A stretch of 64,000 nt of DNA from positions 488,841-552,840 of the forward strand of contig NZ_SMRP01000003.1 of NCBI RefSeq assembly GCF_004353915.1, read 5' to 3'. Shown piece by piece: positions 55,999 to 64,000 of this stretch; the first letter of the stretch is position 1; each line of letters starts with the position of its first letter. Position numbers and translations under genes: made by a program. The notes under the pieces are model-generated. The model was not told the origin of the DNA, did no database searches, and saw only the letters and a program-made list of their open reading frames with translations. The stretch is from Paraburkholderia silviterrae (GTDB lineage Bacteria; Pseudomonadota; Gammaproteobacteria; Burkholderiales; Burkholderiaceae).

Positions 55999-56475
55999 AT
56001 GACTCATATTCGCAAGCTGCTCACCGGAACCGCTCTCGCCACTGCTGCCATCTTCGCGCAAGGCGCCTTTGCCCAGGGCGCGGCGCAGCCCGGCGCCGAG
56101 GCGCCCACGGCCATGCCTTCTGCCGCACCGGCCATGGCGCCCGCGACCCCGCCAGTTGTGGCGCCGAGCCAGGCGCCGGCGGCCGCGGGCATGTCGCAGC
56201 CCGCGCCGCAGGATTTGAGCGCCGCGCAATCGACCGATCCGCTGGTGCAAAAGCGCACCGCCGACGCGGCCGCGAACGCCGAATACCGCGGCGCGAAGAA
56301 GTCGGCGAAAGCGGAGTACAACTCGACGAAGAAGCAGGCCAAGTCGCAGTACAAGTCCCACGTGAAGGACGCGAAGATCAACCAGAAGGCCGACCACCAG
56401 GCCAACAATTCGGAAATGATGGACCAGATGAGCGGGCAGTCGGCTCAGCCGCCGGGCGGCGAGGCTCAGCAATAA
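55999..56475 (+). CDS. Secreted Ala/Pro- then Lys-rich protein
   Basis: A 158-residue exported protein (signal 'LLTGTALATAAIFAQGAFA'). Residues ~26-72 are Ala/Pro/Met-rich; ~85-135 are Lys/Ala/Tyr-rich with repeated 'AEYRGAKKSAKAEYNSTKKQ'-like heptads that could form a charged helix; the tail is Gln-rich. No known family. The basic helix could bind nucleic acid or an anionic envelope polymer; that is only a guess. The next gene is unrelated and separated by a terminator. Confidence 0.7.
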   Translation: MTHIRKLLTGTALATAAIFAQGAFAQGAAQPGAEAPTAMPSAAPAMAPATPPVVAPSQAPAAAGMSQPAPQDLSAAQSTDPLVQKRTADAAANAEYRGAKKSAKAEYNSTKKQAKSQYKSHVKDAKINQKADHQANNSEMMDQMSGQSAQPPGGEAQQ

Positions 56476-56573
56476 GGGGCTTCGATAGCCCGGCGGCGCG
56501 CGGTGCGCGCATTCGGGCTGGGTGAAGCTTTTCCATTCGGCGCCCGCCCCGGCGCCGGCCTGTGCAGGACGTG

Positions 56574-56614
56574 AAGCGGCGGCACCCGGAAGCGGGTGTC
56601 GCCGCTTGGCTTTT
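56574..56614 (+). terminator. Hairpin terminator after the Ala/Pro-rich protein gene
   Basis: 15-bp arms AAGCGGCGGCACCCG/CGGGTGTCGCCGCTT (56574-56588, 56593-56607; one G-T pair), GAAG loop, then GGCTTTT. Confidence 0.8.
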
Positions 56615-56694
56615 GGGCCGTCAGGCCAGGTCCGCCGCGTTTCCGAATCGAGCGTTCGGGTCTGAATAGCGCCAGATCGCGGCAAGATAGACGC

Positions 56695-56725
56695 TTGCCG
56701 GCATGAGGTGTATGGATATACAGTA
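56695..56725 (+). promoter_or_regulatory. Helicase promoter with LexA-like half operator
   Basis: -35 TTGCCG (56695-56700), 16 bp, -10 TATACA (56717-56722). Over the -10 lies AGGTGTATGGATATACAGTA (56706-56725), 15 of 20 matches to the E. coli LexA consensus, with one half-site perfect and the other CTG changed to GTG. Confidence 0.4.
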
Positions 56726-56819
56726 TGCGTCGCCGCGCCCGCCGATACATGCCGACGCATGCCGATGGACGCTGCGGCTCGATCCTTTCATCGCTCACCG
56801 GATACCCACCGCGCCCGCC

Positions 56820-58967
56820 GTGTCCACTGTCTCCCTCGCCGATTCCCCCCTTACGAGCAATGCTGCGCTCGAGGCGGCGCCGTACCTCGCGAAGCTCAAC
56901 GACGCCCAGCGCGCCGCCGTCGAGCACGGCGGGCCGCGGGCGTTCGCGCCAGGCGCGGCGTTGCCTGCGCCGCTGCTCGTGATCGCCGGCGCGGGCTCGG
57001 GCAAGACCAACACGCTCGCGCACCGCGTGGCGCACCTGGTGGCGAACGGCGCCGATCCGCACCGCATCCTGCTGCTGACCTTCTCGCGCCGCGCGGCGCA
57101 GGAGATGACACGGCGCGTCTCGCGCATTGCGGCAGGCGTGTCGGGCGCGGCTGCGGCGCTGGCCCAGGGACTCACCTGGGCGGGCACGTTTCACGGCATC
57201 GGCGCGCGCCTGTTGCGCGAATACGCCGAGCAGATCGGCCTCTCGCCCGCGTTCACGATCAACGACCGCGAAGATTCCGCCGATCTCATGAATCTCGTGC
57301 GCCACGAACTGGGGTTCTCGGCGAAGGAAAAGCGCTTTCCCGCGAAGTCGACGTGCCTCGCGATCTACTCGCGCGTCGTCAACACGGGCGACTCGCTTGC
57401 GAACGTGCTCGCGCGCTCGTTCTCGTGGTGCCTCGAATGGGAGCCGCAGCTGCGCGCGCTGTTCGCGGCCTACGTGGACGCCAAGCAGAAGCAGAACGTG
57501 CTCGACTACGACGACTTGCTGCTCTACTGGGCGCACATGGCGGCGGAGCCGGCCATCGCGGCCGATCTGGCGGGGCGCTTCGACCATATCCTCGTCGACG
57601 AATATCAGGACACCAACCGCCTGCAGGCGTCGATCCTGCTCGCACTGAAGCCCGACGGGCGCGGCCTCACCGTGGTCGGCGACGACGCCCAGGCCATCTA
57701 TTCGTTTCGCGGCGCGACGGTGCGCAACATCCTCGATTTCCCCGCGCAGTTCGATCCGCCCGCGCGCCAGGTCACGCTCGAGCGCAACTACCGCTCGACC
57801 GAGCCGATCCTCGCCGCCTCGAACGCGGTGATGGACGCCGCCGCCGAGCGCTTCACGAAGAATCTGTGGACCGACCGCGCGTCGCAGCAGCGGCCGCGCC
57901 TCGTCACGGTCGCCGACGAGGCCACCCAGGCGCGTTACGTGGTCGAGCAGATCCTGGAGGCGCGCGAGGGCGGCATGAAGCTCAAGCAGCAGGCGGTCCT
58001 GTTTCGCGCGGCGCATCACAGCGCGACGCTCGAGATCGAGCTGGCGCGGCGCAATATCCCATTCGTGAAGTTCGGCGGCCTGCGCTTTCTCGACGCCGCG
58101 CACGTGAAGGACGTGCTCGCGGTGCTGCGCTGGGCCGAGAATCCGCTCGACCGCGTGGCGGGCTTTCGCGTGACGCAACTGCTGCCCGGTGTCGGGCCCG
58201 CGACGGCCGCGCGCCTGCTCGATCAGGTTGCGGCTTGCACGGGCGCATACCGCGCCGCGCAGGCGCTCGCCGCGTTCGCGCCGCCGCCGCGTGCGGCCGA
58301 GGACTGGCCGGCGTTCGCCGCGCTCGTGGAGCAGCTCGGCGCGCGCGCGACGCCGTGGCCCGCCGAGTTCGAGCGTGTGCGGCGCTGGTACGAGCCGCAC
58401 CTCGAACGCAATCACGAAGATGCCCAGGTGCGGCTTGCCGACCTGCTGCAGATGGAGAGCATCGCCAGCACCTACGCGTCGCGCGAGCGCTTCCTGACCG
58501 AGCTGACACTCGACCCGCCCGATGCCACGAGCGCAGAGTCGGCCGATCCGCTGCTCGACGAGGACTATCTGATTCTCTCGACGATCCATTCGGCCAAAGG
58601 CCAGGAATGGCGCAATGTGTTCGTGCTCAACGGCGTGGACGGCTGCATTCCGTCCGATCTCGGCGCGGGCAGCGACGAGGAGCTCGAAGAGGAGCGGCGT
58701 CTGCTCTATGTGGCGATGACGCGCGCCAAGGAGGATCTGCACATCGTCGTGCCGCAGCGCTTCTATGTGCACAACCAGGCCGCGAGCGGCGACCGTCACG
58801 TCTGGGCGTCGCGCACGCGCTTCATTGCGGCGCCGATGCTGCCGCTCTTCGAGCCGTGCGCGTGGCCGAGCGCGCCGGTGGCGGGCCCGCCGAGTGCGGC
58901 GGGGCTGGCGGCCGCGGCGCGTGCGAAGGTCGAGATCGGCGCGAAGCTGCGCAAGATGTGGGAGTAG
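56820..58967 (+). CDS. UvrD/Rep-family ATP-dependent DNA helicase
   Basis: A 715-residue superfamily 1A 3'-5' helicase. Motif I 'VIAGAGSGKTNTLAHRV', motif II 'HILVDEYQDTNRLQ', motif III 'VVGDDAQAIYSFRGA', motif IV region 'LERNYRST' and motifs V/VI 'LSTIHSAKGQEW' and 'RLLYVAMTRAKEDL' are all present. It is distinct from canonical UvrD in its shorter C-terminus. The start at GTG 56820 was chosen because the likely promoter overlaps the upstream ATGs at 56703 and 56712; those remain possible. Confidence 0.9.
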   Translation: MSTVSLADSPLTSNAALEAAPYLAKLNDAQRAAVEHGGPRAFAPGAALPAPLLVIAGAGSGKTNTLAHRVAHLVANGADPHRILLLTFSRRAAQEMTRRVSRIAAGVSGAAAALAQGLTWAGTFHGIGARLLREYAEQIGLSPAFTINDREDSADLMNLVRHELGFSAKEKRFPAKSTCLAIYSRVVNTGDSLANVLARSFSWCLEWEPQLRALFAAYVDAKQKQNVLDYDDLLLYWAHMAAEPAIAADLAGRFDHILVDEYQDTNRLQASILLALKPDGRGLTVVGDDAQAIYSFRGATVRNILDFPAQFDPPARQVTLERNYRSTEPILAASNAVMDAAAERFTKNLWTDRASQQRPRLVTVADEATQARYVVEQILEAREGGMKLKQQAVLFRAAHHSATLEIELARRNIPFVKFGGLRFLDAAHVKDVLAVLRWAENPLDRVAGFRVTQLLPGVGPATAARLLDQVAACTGAYRAAQALAAFAPPPRAAEDWPAFAALVEQLGARATPWPAEFERVRRWYEPHLERNHEDAQVRLADLLQMESIASTYASRERFLTELTLDPPDATSAESADPLLDEDYLILSTIHSAKGQEWRNVFVLNGVDGCIPSDLGAGSDEELEEERRLLYVAMTRAKEDLHIVVPQRFYVHNQAASGDRHVWASRTRFIAAPMLPLFEPCAWPSAPVAGPPSAAGLAAAARAKVEIGAKLRKMWE

Positions 58968-59081
58968 GGGCGCGCTTGCTCGCGGCGCCCATCGTGCACG
59001 TGCTGCAACCGTTGCACATGGCGGCACAAAAGGCCTCGCGCGGGCCGCGTTTGCCCCCCGACGGGCGAAGCCAGCGCGCGT

Positions 59082-59834
59082 TCAGCCGCGTACCTGATTC
59101 TTCGGCGGCGGCACGAAGAAGTTGCGCAGCCAGGCGGCAAGGCGCGTGAACACGTCGTCGGGTTCCTCGACGAAAATCTCCGGCTTCAAGAGACGCAGAT
59201 ATTCCATGATCTGCTGCGCTTCCTGCTTCTGGAACGTGCCGTGCGCGATGCCCAGACGCAAGAGCCCGCGCAGCTCGCCCAGACGCTCGCGCGCGAGGCT
59301 GCCGCTTGCCTGCTCGCAACCGATCTTCGCTTCATAGACGCGCTGCCGCACCGATTCCGCGAGTCGCCACGCGGGCGTCTGCATCGACTCCTCCAGCGCC
59401 TGGATGTCCTGCACGCCGGACTTGATCTGCGCGGCGAGCGGCTCGATCAGGGATTCGGCCGCCTGCGCCTCGTGCACGATTGCCGCTGCCCACTCGCGGC
59501 ACTGCTTCGCAAGCTCGTCGGGCGTCCACTCGGGCCGCGACGCGAAGCCAAAGCCGAACTCGCCCGCCTGACGCAGCAGGATCGACACGACCTCGGGAAA
59601 CTCCTTGTCGAGCGTGCGCTTGGCCCATGCGTACTGCCCGCCCTGCAAAAGCCGCTGCACGGCCTGCTCGGTGAGCGGCGTCATGTTGTCGAGCAGCTTC
59701 GCGCGCAGGAAGTCCTCGAACGATGGCGTGAGGAACTGCGGGTCGAGCTTCAGCGAGACGCGCAGGAACGCGTCGAAGTCTTTGCGCAGCGACGCAAGCG
59801 TCTCGTCCTTGAGATTGAGGGTGATGTGCCCCAT
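59082..59834 (-). CDS. Conserved hypothetical protein (250 residues)
   Basis: No recognised family. It starts 'MGHITLNLKDETLASLRKDF' and is mostly charged alpha-helical, with a Trp-containing central part ('EWTPDELAKQCREWAAAIVH') and a C-terminal 'FTRLAAWLRNFFVPPPKNQ'. No signal peptide or membrane segment, so probably cytoplasmic. The start at 59834 is the first good ATG; a longer frame to 59927 has no ribosome site. Convergent with the helicase gene. Confidence 0.75.
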   Translation of the reverse strand: MGHITLNLKDETLASLRKDFDAFLRVSLKLDPQFLTPSFEDFLRAKLLDNMTPLTEQAVQRLLQGGQYAWAKRTLDKEFPEVVSILLRQAGEFGFGFASRPEWTPDELAKQCREWAAAIVHEAQAAESLIEPLAAQIKSGVQDIQALEESMQTPAWRLAESVRQRVYEAKIGCEQASGSLARERLGELRGLLRLGIAHGTFQKQEAQQIMEYLRLLKPEIFVEEPDDVFTRLAAWLRNFFVPPPKNQVRG

Positions 59835-60093
59835 TGTGGTTGCCCCGGTGTATTCCTGGCGGTGCCTGGCGGTCTCTTGCGCGTGCGCCAATGCAGGCCT
59901 CGACGGTTTATCGGCGCATGGGGGCAAAACTTGAGCCGGGACCGCTCAGGCGTGCCGCGAGAGCGGCGCCTGGCGGCAGCGGGGGCGAGTCGGGCGGGGG
60001 CGAGTCGGGCGGGCGGAGAGGGCGCAGGGAGCCGGCGGGCGCCAACGGGCAACTCCAGGTAACTCCGGGCAACCCCGAGTAGCCCGGGCAAAT

Positions 60094-60417
60094 TCAGCGC
60101 AGCACCACGCCCTGCCAGAGGAAAAACACGGCGAGCCCCACGGCGATGGTGAGGAGCGGCCGCTTCGTGAGCGCGCTCACGGCGATCGCCGCGAGCGCGC
60201 CGACGAGCTGCGGGTTGCGCCACGTGAGTTCGGCGTGCTGGCCGTGGGGCGAGACGGCCATCGGCACTATGATCGCGGTGAGCACCGTGACGGGCACGAA
60301 GCCGAGCGCGGTGCGCACGATCGGCGGGAACACGAGCCGCTCGCCCAGCACGAAGACAGCCGTGCGTATCGTCACAGTAATGAAGGCCATGCCGAGGATC
60401 AGGACAACGTAGTTCAT
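60094..60417 (-). CDS. azlD: AzlD-family branched-chain amino acid exporter subunit
   Basis: A 107-residue membrane protein with three to four hydrophobic segments ('MNYVVLILGMAFITVTIRTA', 'ALGFVPVTVLTAIIVPMAV'), the small partner of AzlC. Together they export branched-chain amino acids (BrnFE/YgaZH type). Its ATG overlaps the azlC stop by 4 bp. Confidence 0.92.
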   Translation of the reverse strand: MNYVVLILGMAFITVTIRTAVFVLGERLVFPPIVRTALGFVPVTVLTAIIVPMAVSPHGQHAELTWRNPQLVGALAAIAVSALTKRPLLTIAVGLAVFFLWQGVVLR

Positions 60418-61274
60418 GGGCGGCCCCCTGCGGCGGCGTGGGTGTCATGACAGGGCATGCGTGTGGCGTTTGCTTCGCTTGTGCTCGTGCTCGTGCTCGT
60501 GTTCGTGCTCTTGCCGGCCGGGCCGGCGGCGGCGCGCGCGTCATGGTGCCCGCTAGCGGCGCTTGCCGTGCGCGGCTTGCGCGGCAGCGAGAGCGCGACG
60601 CCCACGGCCACGCCCGCGAGCACGGCGCCGAGCAGCCCGAGCTTGTACGGCCAGCCCTGCCAGAAGAAGGCGAGCGCGCCGGCCGTAACGGCGGCGGCCA
60701 GATAGCGCACGGCGACCAGCTGCGGCACGACGATGGCGATGAACGTGGCGACCATCGCGAAGTCGAGCCCGAGCGACTGCAGGCCCGGGAACGCCGCGCC
60801 GAACAGCAGGCCGGCGGCGGTCCAGATCTGCCAGTTCACATACATCGAGACTCCGGAGCCGAGGAAATGCCACGGCGAGACGTCTCCGGGCGGGTGGCGG
60901 CGGAAATACGCCCAGGCGACGGCGAACACCTCGTCGGTGAGCAGGCCGCCGAGCACGAGACGCCAGCGCATCGGCAGATGCGAGACGTAGGGCGCGAGTG
61001 TCGCGCTATAGAGCACGTGGCGCAGGTTCACGATGAGCGTGGTGGCCCAGATCACGGCGAAGCTCGCGTGCGAGGCGATCAACCCGAGCGCGATGAACTG
61101 TGCCGAGCCGGCGAACACGGCGAGCGACATCAACTGGCCATGCCAGAGCGAGAGCGGGCCCGAGGTGACGAGCGTGCCGAAAATGACGCCGAACGGCGCC
61201 GCGCCGATCATCATGGGGATCATGTCGCGCGCGCCGGCGACGAATTCCTTGAAGCGATGGGGATGGCGGGTCAA
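60414..61274 (-). CDS. azlC: AzlC-family branched-chain amino acid exporter
   Basis: A 286-residue permease of the AzlC/YgaZ family ('GARDMIPMMIGAAPFGVIFG', 'SAQFIALGLIASHASFAVIW'). The start at TTG 61274 was chosen because AGGAG sits 6 nt upstream; ATG 61328 is the alternative. The hydrophilic C-terminus contains a Ser/Thr run ('STNTSTSTSTSE') encoded by hexanucleotide repeats at ~60479-60512. An AraC regulator lies upstream on the same strand. Confidence 0.92.
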   Translation of the reverse strand: MTRHPHRFKEFVAGARDMIPMMIGAAPFGVIFGTLVTSGPLSLWHGQLMSLAVFAGSAQFIALGLIASHASFAVIWATTLIVNLRHVLYSATLAPYVSHLPMRWRLVLGGLLTDEVFAVAWAYFRRHPPGDVSPWHFLGSGVSMYVNWQIWTAAGLLFGAAFPGLQSLGLDFAMVATFIAIVVPQLVAVRYLAAAVTAGALAFFWQGWPYKLGLLGAVLAGVAVGVALSLPRKPRTASAASGHHDARAAAGPAGKSTNTSTSTSTSEANATRMPCHDTHAAAGGRP

Positions 61275-61541
61275 GCGAGTCTCCTGTGTCGATCGGAGTT
61301 GGGGCTTCGGCACTTCCTCCGATTCCATGCAAGGTGCCATGGAGGCGAGCATAGCGGGGCGCAACGCGCGTGGCTTGTACGTTCTTGCGGCGCGCTCGGC
61401 GTGCGCTCACATCGGCGCTCGATTCGGCGGATCGGTCGCCGATTGGTCGCCAATTCGGCGCCAATTTGGCGCTCGTGCGTGATCGGGCGCGCGCTTGAGT
61501 CGGGGACGCGCTTCGCGCCTCGGGCGTGGCGGAGCTGTCGC

Positions 61542-62411
61542 CTAGTTCGCCTGCCAGCGGCCCGGCGGCACGCCGAACATGCGGCGGAAGTGCCGCGTGA
61601 AGTGGCTCTGGTCCGTGAAGCCAGTCGCGGCGGCGACCTCGGCGACTGAGGCGCCCGCGCGCAGCGGCCCGAGCGCGCGCTGCAGCCGCAACTGGGTGCG
61701 CCAGGCGTGCGGCGGCAGCCCCGTGGCCTGGGTGAACAGGCGCGTCGCGTGAAACGGCGAGAGGCCGACCGCCTGCGCGAGATCGGCCACGCGCAGTGGC
61801 GCGGTGAGATCGGCGGCCAGCAGCGCCTTCATGATTTCGACGCGCGGCTCGTTCGCGGCAGACCCCATCGGCGCCTCGCGCGTGCGCGCGTGGCGGGTGA
61901 GGAGCGCCGAGAGCGCGTCGAGCAGCGCACCCTCCACGGCGAGGAGATCGGGCTGCGGCGCGCCCGGCGCGAGCGCAGCGGGCCGGCGGTCGGCGTCGGC
62001 CTCCAGCAGCCGGTGCGTCCGCGAGAGGCGGCGTGCAAGATCGGGGTCGCGGATCACTTCGGCGTCGAACCACGGTAGTGGCTCGGCGCGGCCCGCAATT
62101 TCACCCGCGAGCGTGTGGAGATAGTCGACCGGCACGTACATGACGCGATAGCGCCAGCCTTCGTCCACGGCGCGCGAGCCCGTGTGGAGCTCGCCCGGAT
62201 TGATGACCGGCACGCTGCCCGCTTCCGCGACGTGCTGCGCGCCGCGATAGCGGTAGCACTCGGCGCCGTCTTCGATCACGGGGATCGTGTAGGCCTCGTG
62301 CCAGTGCGGCGTGAATTCGTGATCGTGATATTCGGCCGTGAGCAGATCCGCGCCGGGCAAAAGCGGCGTGCGCCAATAACGGGCGAAATCGCGAAAACGG
62401 GAGAGCGTCAT
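61542..62411 (-). CDS. AraC family transcriptional regulator
   Basis: A 289-residue regulator: a cupin ligand-binding domain (~20-100, 'YHDHEFTPHWHEAYTIPVIE') and a C-terminal double HTH (~190-285, 'LRVADLAQAVGLSPFHATRL' and 'VAAATGFTDQSHFTRHFRRM'). It sits 267 bp upstream of azlCD on the same strand, so it probably controls that exporter in response to an amino acid; the link is positional. Confidence 0.9.
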   Translation of the reverse strand: MTLSRFRDFARYWRTPLLPGADLLTAEYHDHEFTPHWHEAYTIPVIEDGAECYRYRGAQHVAEAGSVPVINPGELHTGSRAVDEGWRYRVMYVPVDYLHTLAGEIAGRAEPLPWFDAEVIRDPDLARRLSRTHRLLEADADRRPAALAPGAPQPDLLAVEGALLDALSALLTRHARTREAPMGSAANEPRVEIMKALLAADLTAPLRVADLAQAVGLSPFHATRLFTQATGLPPHAWRTQLRLQRALGPLRAGASVAEVAAATGFTDQSHFTRHFRRMFGVPPGRWQAN

Positions 62412-62438
62412 GGCAAGGGTCCGGCCTGGACTCCCAGT

Positions 62439-62930
62439 TTAGCGCACCGGAATGGTCGTGCCCGCGGGCATCGGCACGGCGGTGACGCTGTTCTTCGCGC
62501 TGCCGCTCACGACGCGGTCGCTGTACGTCAGGTAGACGAGCGCGTTGCGCTTCGTGTCGACCACGCGGACCACGTGCAGCGTCTTGAAGAGAAACGACAT
62601 GCGCTCGCTGAACACATCCGCCTGCTGCTTGAGCGGGGCGGCGAAGCTGATCGGACCGACCTGGCGGCAGGCGATCGATGCTTCGGTCGGGTCTTCGGCG
62701 ATGCCGAGTGTGCCCTTCACGCCGCCGGTGCGCGCACGGGAGACATAGCACGTGACGCCGGTGACGGCGGGATCGTCGTAAGCCTCGACGACCACCTTGT
62801 CGGAGCCGGTTACGCGGAAGTTGGTGTTCACGCTGCCGATCTGCTCGGCGTGGGCGGCGCCAAGCGCGAGCGCGCCGGCGCAAAAGGCGAGGGCCAGACG
62901 CAGTCGGGCGGCGAAGCGAGTCGATTTCAT
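62439..62930 (-). CDS. creA: CreA family periplasmic protein
   Basis: A 163-residue exported protein (signal '[17 protein letters not shown]'). CreA core '[45 protein letters not shown]' region (seen here as '[13 protein letters not shown]' and '[15 protein letters not shown]'), with two Cys that may form a disulfide. Function unknown. Confidence 0.93.
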   Translation of the reverse strand: MKSTRFAARLRLALAFCAGALALGAAHAEQIGSVNTNFRVTGSDKVVVEAYDDPAVTGVTCYVSRARTGGVKGTLGIAEDPTEASIACRQVGPISFAAPLKQQADVFSERMSFLFKTLHVVRVVDTKRNALVYLTYSDRVVSGSAKNSVTAVPMPAGTTIPVR

Positions 62931-63018
62931 GCGGATTCCCGAAGATGACGAAGCGACATTATCGGGCAGGGCGGGGTGGGGGCGGATGACGATTGTTGGC
63001 AGCGCCCAGAAGCAGCGG

Positions 63019-63360
63019 CTACAGATGCTGGGGTAAGTCCATCGCATCGTGAAGAATGCGCAAGACATCGATGGTTCGCGCATCCTTTGCGTTGACGCGA
63101 AACATGACGAAGTGACGGCCTTTGCGTCGATTGCGTGCGACGTGGAGCGTCATGATGCCGGAAACGATCTCGTCACGTGCACGCACGCCCGGCAACGAAG
63201 GACCGTTCGTCAGATCCTGCAGCGCAAGCGAAAGCGTGGTTGCATACGCGCGCCCCTGAGCGGGACCGAATTGCTCAATGGTCCAGCCCACGATATTGCT
63301 GAAGTCGTCCTTGGCCAGGTCGGTGAGGCGGACGGTCCAGGCCGTCGTATGCGGTGTCAC
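63019..63360 (-). CDS. RelE/ParE family toxin
   Basis: A 113-residue ParE-like toxin ('[20 protein letters not shown]', then '[20 protein letters not shown]' and '[15 protein letters not shown]'). ParE toxins poison DNA gyrase; RelE relatives cut mRNA on the ribosome. The pairing with a ParD-type antitoxin favours ParE. It starts at GTG 63360, overlapping the antitoxin stop by 4 bp. Confidence 0.9.
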   Translation of the reverse strand: MTPHTTAWTVRLTDLAKDDFSNIVGWTIEQFGPAQGRAYATTLSLALQDLTNGPSLPGVRARDEIVSGIMTLHVARNRRKGRHFVMFRVNAKDARTIDVLRILHDAMDLPQHL

Positions 63361-63659
63361 CGCGCGCGCTTCGTTGCGCCTGCTGTCATGAGGGCATTCT
63401 CGGCGAGGCTTTCGAGATAGTCGCCCAGTGCCTGTGCGGAAGTGAAACTGCGCAAGCGTCCTGCGTCTGCATCGGAGATACCGGCGCGCGCGGCATCGCG
63501 CAGCGCTTCGAGTCTCGCTTGCGTTTCGGCTTCTTCGCGCTCGACGAGACGTAGACCGGCGCGCAGGACCTCGCTCGCATTCTGAAAACGGCCCGAGCTG
63601 ACGAGCGAGTCGATCAAATGAGCCTGATGGTCCGTGAGTACGACGTTGCGGGTAGGCAT
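63357..63659 (-). CDS. ParD-type antitoxin
   Basis: A 100-residue ribbon-helix-helix antitoxin ('RNVVLTDHQAHLIDSLVSSG', 'NASEVLRAGLRLVEREEAE'). The N-terminal RHH binds the operon promoter and the C-terminal tail masks the toxin. Upstream of the toxin with a GTGA overlap, the normal order. Next to tandem tRNA-Asn genes, a common insertion site for mobile DNA. Confidence 0.92.
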   Translation of the reverse strand: MPTRNVVLTDHQAHLIDSLVSSGRFQNASEVLRAGLRLVEREEAETQARLEALRDAARAGISDADAGRLRSFTSAQALGDYLESLAENALMTAGATKRAR

Positions 63660-63750
63660 GGAGCTGACTCCATCAAAGAGCGTTGATTGGCAGATTATGC
63701 CATGCTCTCGAGGGCGAGGATGGAAAGGAGGGGATGTCTTGCGCAAGGCA

Positions 63751-63789
63751 CAAAAGAAAAAAGGCGTTGCGCGATTTGCGCAACGCCTT
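63751..63789 (-). terminator. Rho-independent terminator of the tRNA-Asn genes
   Basis: Perfect 12-bp stem AAGGCGTTGCGC/GCGCAACGCCTT (63761-63772, 63778-63789), followed on the minus strand by a T-rich run. Confidence 0.9.
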
Positions 63790-63797
63790 CGATATTT

Positions 63798-63873
63798 TGG
63801 CTCCCCGACCTGGGCTCGAACCAGGGACCTACGGATTAACAGTCCGGCGCTCTACCGACTGAGCTATCGGGGA
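63798..63873 (-). tRNA. tRNA-Asn (GTT)
   Basis: A 76-nt tRNA on the minus strand: acceptor TCCCCGA/TCGGGGA, D-arm 'AGCTCAGTCGGTAGAGC', anticodon loop CTGTTAA (anticodon GTT), T-arm GGTTCGAGCC, with CCA encoded. Confidence 0.96.
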
Positions 63874-63905
63874 ACAGCAGTACAGCTACAACTTTAACTT
63901 CATGA

Positions 63906-63933
63906 AAAAGCCCGTTTTGATTAACGGGCTTTT
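63906..63933 (-). terminator. Hairpin between the tandem tRNA-Asn genes
   Basis: Stem AAAAGCCCGTT/AACGGGCTTTT (63906-63916, 63923-63933). T's on both strands; may separate the two tRNA transcripts or act in processing. Confidence 0.75.
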
Positions 63934-63941
63934 GCGAATCT

Positions 63942-64000
63942 TGGCTCCCCGACCTGGGCTCGAACCAGGGACCTACGGATTAACAGTCCGGCGCTCTACC
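63942..64000 (-). tRNA. tRNA-Asn (GTT), second copy, cut by the window end
   Basis: Identical to the copy at 63798 over the visible 3' 59 bases, including CCA, T-arm and anticodon loop; the 5' part lies outside the window. Confidence 0.93.

Noticed and set aside
56466..59027. An 853-codon minus-strand frame opposite the helicase gene
   Set aside because: The helicase motifs on the plus strand are complete; the antisense product is composition-driven.
59980..60030. Short direct repeats GGCGAGTCGGGCGG near azlD
   Set aside because: Two to three copies in GC-rich DNA without symmetry or nearby gene start; probably chance.
60479..60512. Hexanucleotide repeat in azlC as a phase-variation switch
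   Set aside because: Six-base units keep the frame, so it would change length and not switch the gene on or off.

Overview
This window looks like chromosomal DNA of a Burkholderiaceae bacterium, most likely Paraburkholderia or a close relative. That is inferred from the high GC content, the GC-ending codon use, and the set of household genes: rpsP-rimM-trmD-rplS, etfBA next to a DmdC-type acyl-CoA dehydrogenase, dadA divergent from an Lrp regulator, metNIQ, thyA/folA and fumC. Most of it is dense, ordinary chromosome. Three stretches stand out: a retroelement at 13.8-15.8 kb, an amyloid-type secretion locus at 30.8-41.3 kb, and a toxin-antitoxin pair beside tandem tRNA-Asn genes at the right end.

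Layout. 0-5 kb: end of cysM, lytic transglycosylase mltB, an HDAC-family amidohydrolase, a crotonase-fold protein and a lysophospholipase-like hydrolase. 5.1-7.9 kb: methionine importer metNIQ behind a structured leader that ends in seven T's. 8-13.7 kb: etfB-etfA, acyl-CoA dehydrogenase, dadA and its divergent Lrp/AsnC regulator. 13.8-17 kb: an SOS promoter with a LexA operator, a complete 1,918-bp group II intron inserted at the edge of that operator, and then the PA0069-type radical SAM gene the operator presumably served. 17-24 kb: TM2 protein, PQQ-type sugar dehydrogenase, the rpsP operon, a Nudix CoA pyrophosphatase and a CobD/CbiB-like membrane protein. 23.6-30.7 kb: DUF2007 protein, rsgA, M48 protease, orn, mog, darP/yjgA, pmbA and folA.

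30.8-41.3 kb, between folA and thyA: seven minus-strand genes, most tightly spaced, whose order and protein features match the functional amyloid (Fap) systems described in Pseudomonas. They are two small secreted proteins, two proteins with VN-x-A-x-G-x-x-N-x-Q-x-N repeats (FapB/FapC-like), a C39 peptidase (FapD-like), a FapE-like protein with five 39-bp tandem repeats, and an outer-membrane barrel with an N-terminal coiled coil (FapF-like). An overlapping VpsR-type sigma-54 activator gene closes the operon, and a second, paralogous activator is divergent at the other end. Upstream of the first gene lie a -24/-12 promoter, a perfect IHF consensus and a 20-bp palindrome, in the usual order for enhancer-dependent transcription.

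42-64 kb: thyA, a large FecR/DUF6600 protein with a Pro/Gln-rich tail, regulators, a 45-residue lipoprotein, a thioesterase, fumC, a ClsC-type phospholipase D, a BASS transporter, a MATE exporter, an S4 protein, a UvrD-family helicase, an uncharacterised 250-residue protein, azlCD with an AraC regulator, creA, a ParDE-type module, and two identical tRNA-Asn genes (the second cut by the window end).

The strongest observation is the intron. Its EBS1 and EBS2 segments pair with the LexA operator itself, and removing the predicted intron restores a longer perfect operator palindrome. This suggests a retroelement that homes to SOS operators.
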